Assembly: GCA_009777845.1 (NCBI GenBank)
Contig: WRLD01000007.1
Span: 28,761-92,760 of the forward strand
Direction: 5' to 3'
Length of the DNA stretch: 64,000 nucleotides
From: Defluviitaleaceae bacterium
GTDB taxonomy: Bacteria > Bacillota > Clostridia > Lachnospirales > WQUN01
Part shown: positions 62,501 through 64,000 of the stretch, one piece after another
How the letters are laid out: each line of letters begins with the position of its first letter
Position numbering within the stretch: position 1 is the stretch's first letter
Translations under genes and position numbers: made by a program
Notes under the pieces: model-generated
Told to the model about the DNA's origin: nothing
The model's database searches: none
The model's input: the letters and a program-made list of their open reading frames with translations, nothing else

Positions 62501-64000
62501 AGGGGTACTGCTCGCACTTGGGGCATGGCTCGCAGATACATGGGAATTGCTCGCACTCGGGGCAAAAATCAATCGCCCACACCCATTGTTCGGCGGTGTT
62601 TCTGCTATCGTTTGTACTCAAATATTCCCACAGCTCGTCAGACTGTAGCGTGGCGGAGCTTCCCACCGTACGCCAGCCGTTGCCGTTTTCGGGGGAAACC
62701 TCGGACAGAGAATTGTCGTCACGACTTATAAATTTTTCGCCAAAGGTAATGCTTTTTAAGTCGCTCGTACCTAAAAACATCATATCCATACTCATAACAT
62801 TTCCTGTGTCAAAGCCCGACAAGTCAAGGGACGTTAGACCGCTCGCACCGCCAAACATACCATACATACTCGTAACATTGCTTGTGTTCCATTTAGATAA
62901 GTCAAGGGAGGTTAGACCGCTCGCATCGTAAAACATACCCCCCATATACGTAACATTGCGTGTGTCAAAGCCCGACACATCAAGGGTGGTTAGACCGCTC
63001 GCACCGCCAAACATACCCCACATATCCGTAACATTGCCTGTGTCAAAGCCTGATAAGTCAAGGGACGTTAGACCGCTCGCACCGAAAAACATACCCGACA
63101 TATCCATAACATTGCGTGTGTCGAAGTCTGATAAATCAAGGGTGGTTAGACCGCTCGCACCGAAAAACATACCATACATATCCGTAACATTTTTTGTGTC
63201 GAAGTCTGATAAATCAAGGGAGGTTAGACCGCTCGCATCGTAAAACATACCCCCCATATCCGTAACATTGCTTGTGTCAAAGCTCGACAAGTCAAGGGTG
63301 GTTAGACCGCTCGCACCGTTAAACATGCTATCCATGTACATAACATTGCTTGTGTCAAAGCCCGACAAGTCAAGGGTGGTTAGACTGCTCGCGCCGTAAA
63401 ACATACCATACATATCCGTAACCTTGCTTGTGTCAAAGCCCGACACATCAAGGGTGGTTAGACCGCTTGCATCGCAAAACATGAACGCCATATCCGTAAC
63501 CTTGCTTGTGTCAAAGTCTGACAAGTCAAGGGTGGTTAGACCGCTCGCACCGAAAAACATACCCCACATATCCGTAACATTGCTTGTGTTCCATTTAGAT
63601 AAATCAAGGGTGGCTAGACCGCTCGCACCGTTAAACATACTCCCCATATCCGTAACATTGCGTGTGTCGAAGTCTGATAAATCAAGGGTGGTTAGACCGC
63701 TCGCACTTTCAAACATACCCCACATACTCGTAACATTGCTTGTGTCAAAGCTCGACAAGTCAAGGGTGGTTAGACCGCTCGCATCGCTAAACATGTTATT
63801 CATGTACATAACATTGCTTGTGTCAAAGTCTGACAAGTCAAGGGTGGTTAGACCGCTTGCACCGCCAAACATGACCGACATATCCGTAACATTGCTTGTG
63901 TCAAAGTCTGATAAGTCAAGGGCGGTTAGACCGCTCGCACCGCCAAACATACCATACATACTCGTAACATTGCTTGTGTCAAAGCTCGACAAGTCAAGGG
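59550..64000 (-). CDS. Giant BspA-type (DUF285) leucine-rich-repeat surface protein, 5' end outside window
   Basis: At least 1480 residues are visible; the frame stays open to the window edge (LDLSSFDTS continues), so the N-terminus is missing. Most of it is 24-25 residue repeats, consensus GLTTLDLSDFDTSNVTDMSG and MFYGAS, of the DUF285/BspA family. Three repeat blocks are separated by two similar spacers holding ITFGEKFISRDDNSL, then a cysteine-rich run of C-x2-C-x4-5-C-x-C units, then CPYCG(A/E)ELSANDKF and TAPITAGESL. The C-terminus is FPVTG (59658-59672), a hydrophobic helix and KKAARTR: a sortase-type sorting signal with F in place of L. Likely cell-wall-anchored adhesin. Confidence 0.9.
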   Translation of the reverse strand, partial: LDLSSFDTSNVTSMYGMFGGASGLTALDLSDFDTSNVTDMSVMFGGASGLTTLDLSDFDTSNVMYMNNMFSDASGLTTLDLSSFDTSNVTSMWGMFESASGLTTLDLSDFDTRNVTDMGSMFNGASGLATLDLSKWNTSNVTDMWGMFFGASGLTTLDLSDFDTSKVTDMAFMFCDASGLTTLDVSGFDTSKVTDMYGMFYGASSLTTLDLSGFDTSNVMYMDSMFNGASGLTTLDLSSFDTSNVTDMGGMFYDASGLTSLDLSDFDTKNVTDMYGMFFGASGLTTLDLSDFDTRNVMDMSGMFFGASGLTSLDLSGFDTGNVTDMWGMFGGASGLTTLDVSGFDTRNVTYMGGMFYDASGLTSLDLSKWNTSNVTSMYGMFGGASGLTSLDLSGFDTGNVMSMDMMFLGTSDLKSITFGEKFISRDDNSLSEVSPENGNGWRTVGSSATLQSDELWEYLSTNDSRNTAEQWVWAIDFCPECEQFPCICEPCPKCEQYPCICPCEVCELDPCECCPECEKYPCECVDTCPYCGAELSANDKFPDHSTLGTGAEWRLYECGELVVGGGYINNTDWFSPWGDYEDDITYISFTAPITAGESLASLFFELYNVTEIEGLGFFDTSKVTNMVDMFYGASGLTTLDLSSFDTSNVMYMASMFSDASGLTTLDLSSFDTGNVMDMSFMFGGASGLTTLDLLGFDTSNVTSMFGMFGGASGLATLDLSDFDTGNVANMSSMFYGASGLTTLDLSDFDTGNVMNMSFMFSGASGLTTLDLSGFDTGKVTSMALMFNGASGLTTLDLSDFDTRNVMDMSGMFYGASGLITLDLSDFDTSKVTNMFGMFSDASGLISLDLSDFDTRNVMYMSEMFYGASGLISLDLSGFDTGKVTNMSEMFLGASDLKSITFGEKFISRDDNSLPEVSAQNGNGWRTVGSSATLQSDELWEYLRTNDSRNTAEQFTWAAALCPECEQFPCICPCEVCELDPCECCEVCEKYPCECVDTCPYCGEELSANDKFSDHPTLGTGAEWQLFDCGELVVGGGYINNYDWVSPWDDYADDITHISFTAPITAGESLQYLFSNLYNVTEIEGLGFFDTSRVTDMGVMFYGASGLTTLDLSSFDTSNVMYMDSMFSGANGLTTLDLSDFDTSNVTNMGGMFNGASGLTTLDLSDFDTRNVMDMSGMFYGARGLTTLDLSDFDTGKVTEMGGMFCEASGLTALDLSGFDTRNVVSMNSMFREASGLTTLDLSKWNTSKVTDMWSMFFGASGLTTLDLSKWNTSNVTDMWGMFYGASGLTTLDLSDFDTRNVMGMSGMFGDASGLTTLDLSSFDTSNVMYMDSMFFGASGLTTLDLSGFDTGNVTDMSEMFYGTSDLISITFGEKFISRGDNSLPDISPENGGDWRTVGNDDTLTSAELWEYLSTNDSRNAAEQWIWAKYFCEWCGSYPHTCFPVTGVGDMTVYSVLMILFLGGAVVAWGYVIKKAARTRIF

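Noticed and set aside
59900..64000. Regularly spaced near-identical DNA units resembling a CRISPR array, with plus-strand ORFs of the type SKPDKSRVVRPLAP
   Set aside because: The units are 72-75 bp, in frame and encode DUF285 repeats on the minus strand; the plus-strand ORFs are shadows of that repeat. No short identical repeats with unique spacers and no cas genes.

Overview
The window looks like the chromosome of an anaerobic, endospore-forming Firmicute of the Clostridia. The evidence is the gene content: a SpoIVFA/SpoIVFB-type pair, YlbJ, SepF with YlmG and YggS, DegV, a long-form pyruvate kinase with the extra C-terminal swivelling domain, SLH-domain and BspA-type surface proteins, and a cohesin gene beside a dockerin gene. 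No species-level assignment is justified. Nothing looks like phage or a plasmid.

Layout. 1-11.1 kb: a small secreted cohesin-like protein, then a 3186-residue secreted protein with a cysteine-rich head, a chitobiase-like domain, a CotH kinase-like domain, four lamin-tail domains and a C-terminal dockerin. 11.4-12.0 kb: an AbrB/RelE toxin-antitoxin pair. 12.1-18.1 kb (mostly minus strand): CcdA, a fused IspD-RNase HI protein and an unknown secreted protein, then on the plus strand a split SpoIVFA-like gene and SpoIVFB, then a minus-strand CPA2 antiporter. 18.1-19.4 kb: repeats only. 19.4-29.3 kb: three large secreted proteins (stalk-domain, SLH, SLH-like), with tRNA-Ile(CAU) and a DUF4258/MqsA-type toxin-antitoxin pair between them. 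29.5-35.5 kb: RsmI and an unknown basic protein, then HlyD-like, YggS, SepF, frameshifted YlmG and a cupin. 35.6-40 kb: YlbJ and an orphan ABC ATPase facing pyrC-pyrF-pyrK. 40.3-42.1 kb: two membrane proteins. 42.2-55.4 kb: a nine-gene carbohydrate-import locus with two binding proteins, two permease pairs, a DUF5696 protein, a beta-propeller protein and a YIP1 protein, but no ATPase. 56.6-59.2 kb: DegV and pyruvate kinase. 59.5 kb to the edge: the C-terminal part of a very large BspA-type repeat protein ending in an FPVTG sorting signal.

The most unusual property is the density of dispersed intergenic repeats. At least five families recur: (A) imperfect inverted arrays of a GGATTTACGC-like unit; (B) a ~113 bp palindromic element with TGTAGGGGACGGATTTATCC ends; (C) a ~140-160 bp palindrome containing CAGAGGCACAGAGG; (D) a GGCTCGTGACGACATTCCCA element with a GGGGCATAGCCCC mini-hairpin; (E) a ~165 bp structured element sitting directly on gene 3' ends. 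They fill nearly every gap over 250 bp. Family D-like sequence also appears inside a coding region, as the linker joining IspD to RNase HI. Families A-D mostly look like non-autonomous, MITE-like or REP-like elements; E may be transcribed and structured.

The extracellular theme is consistent: several giant secreted proteins, some sharing cysteine-rich inserts, plus a large sugar-uptake locus suggest a fibre- or glycan-associated lifestyle (inference).
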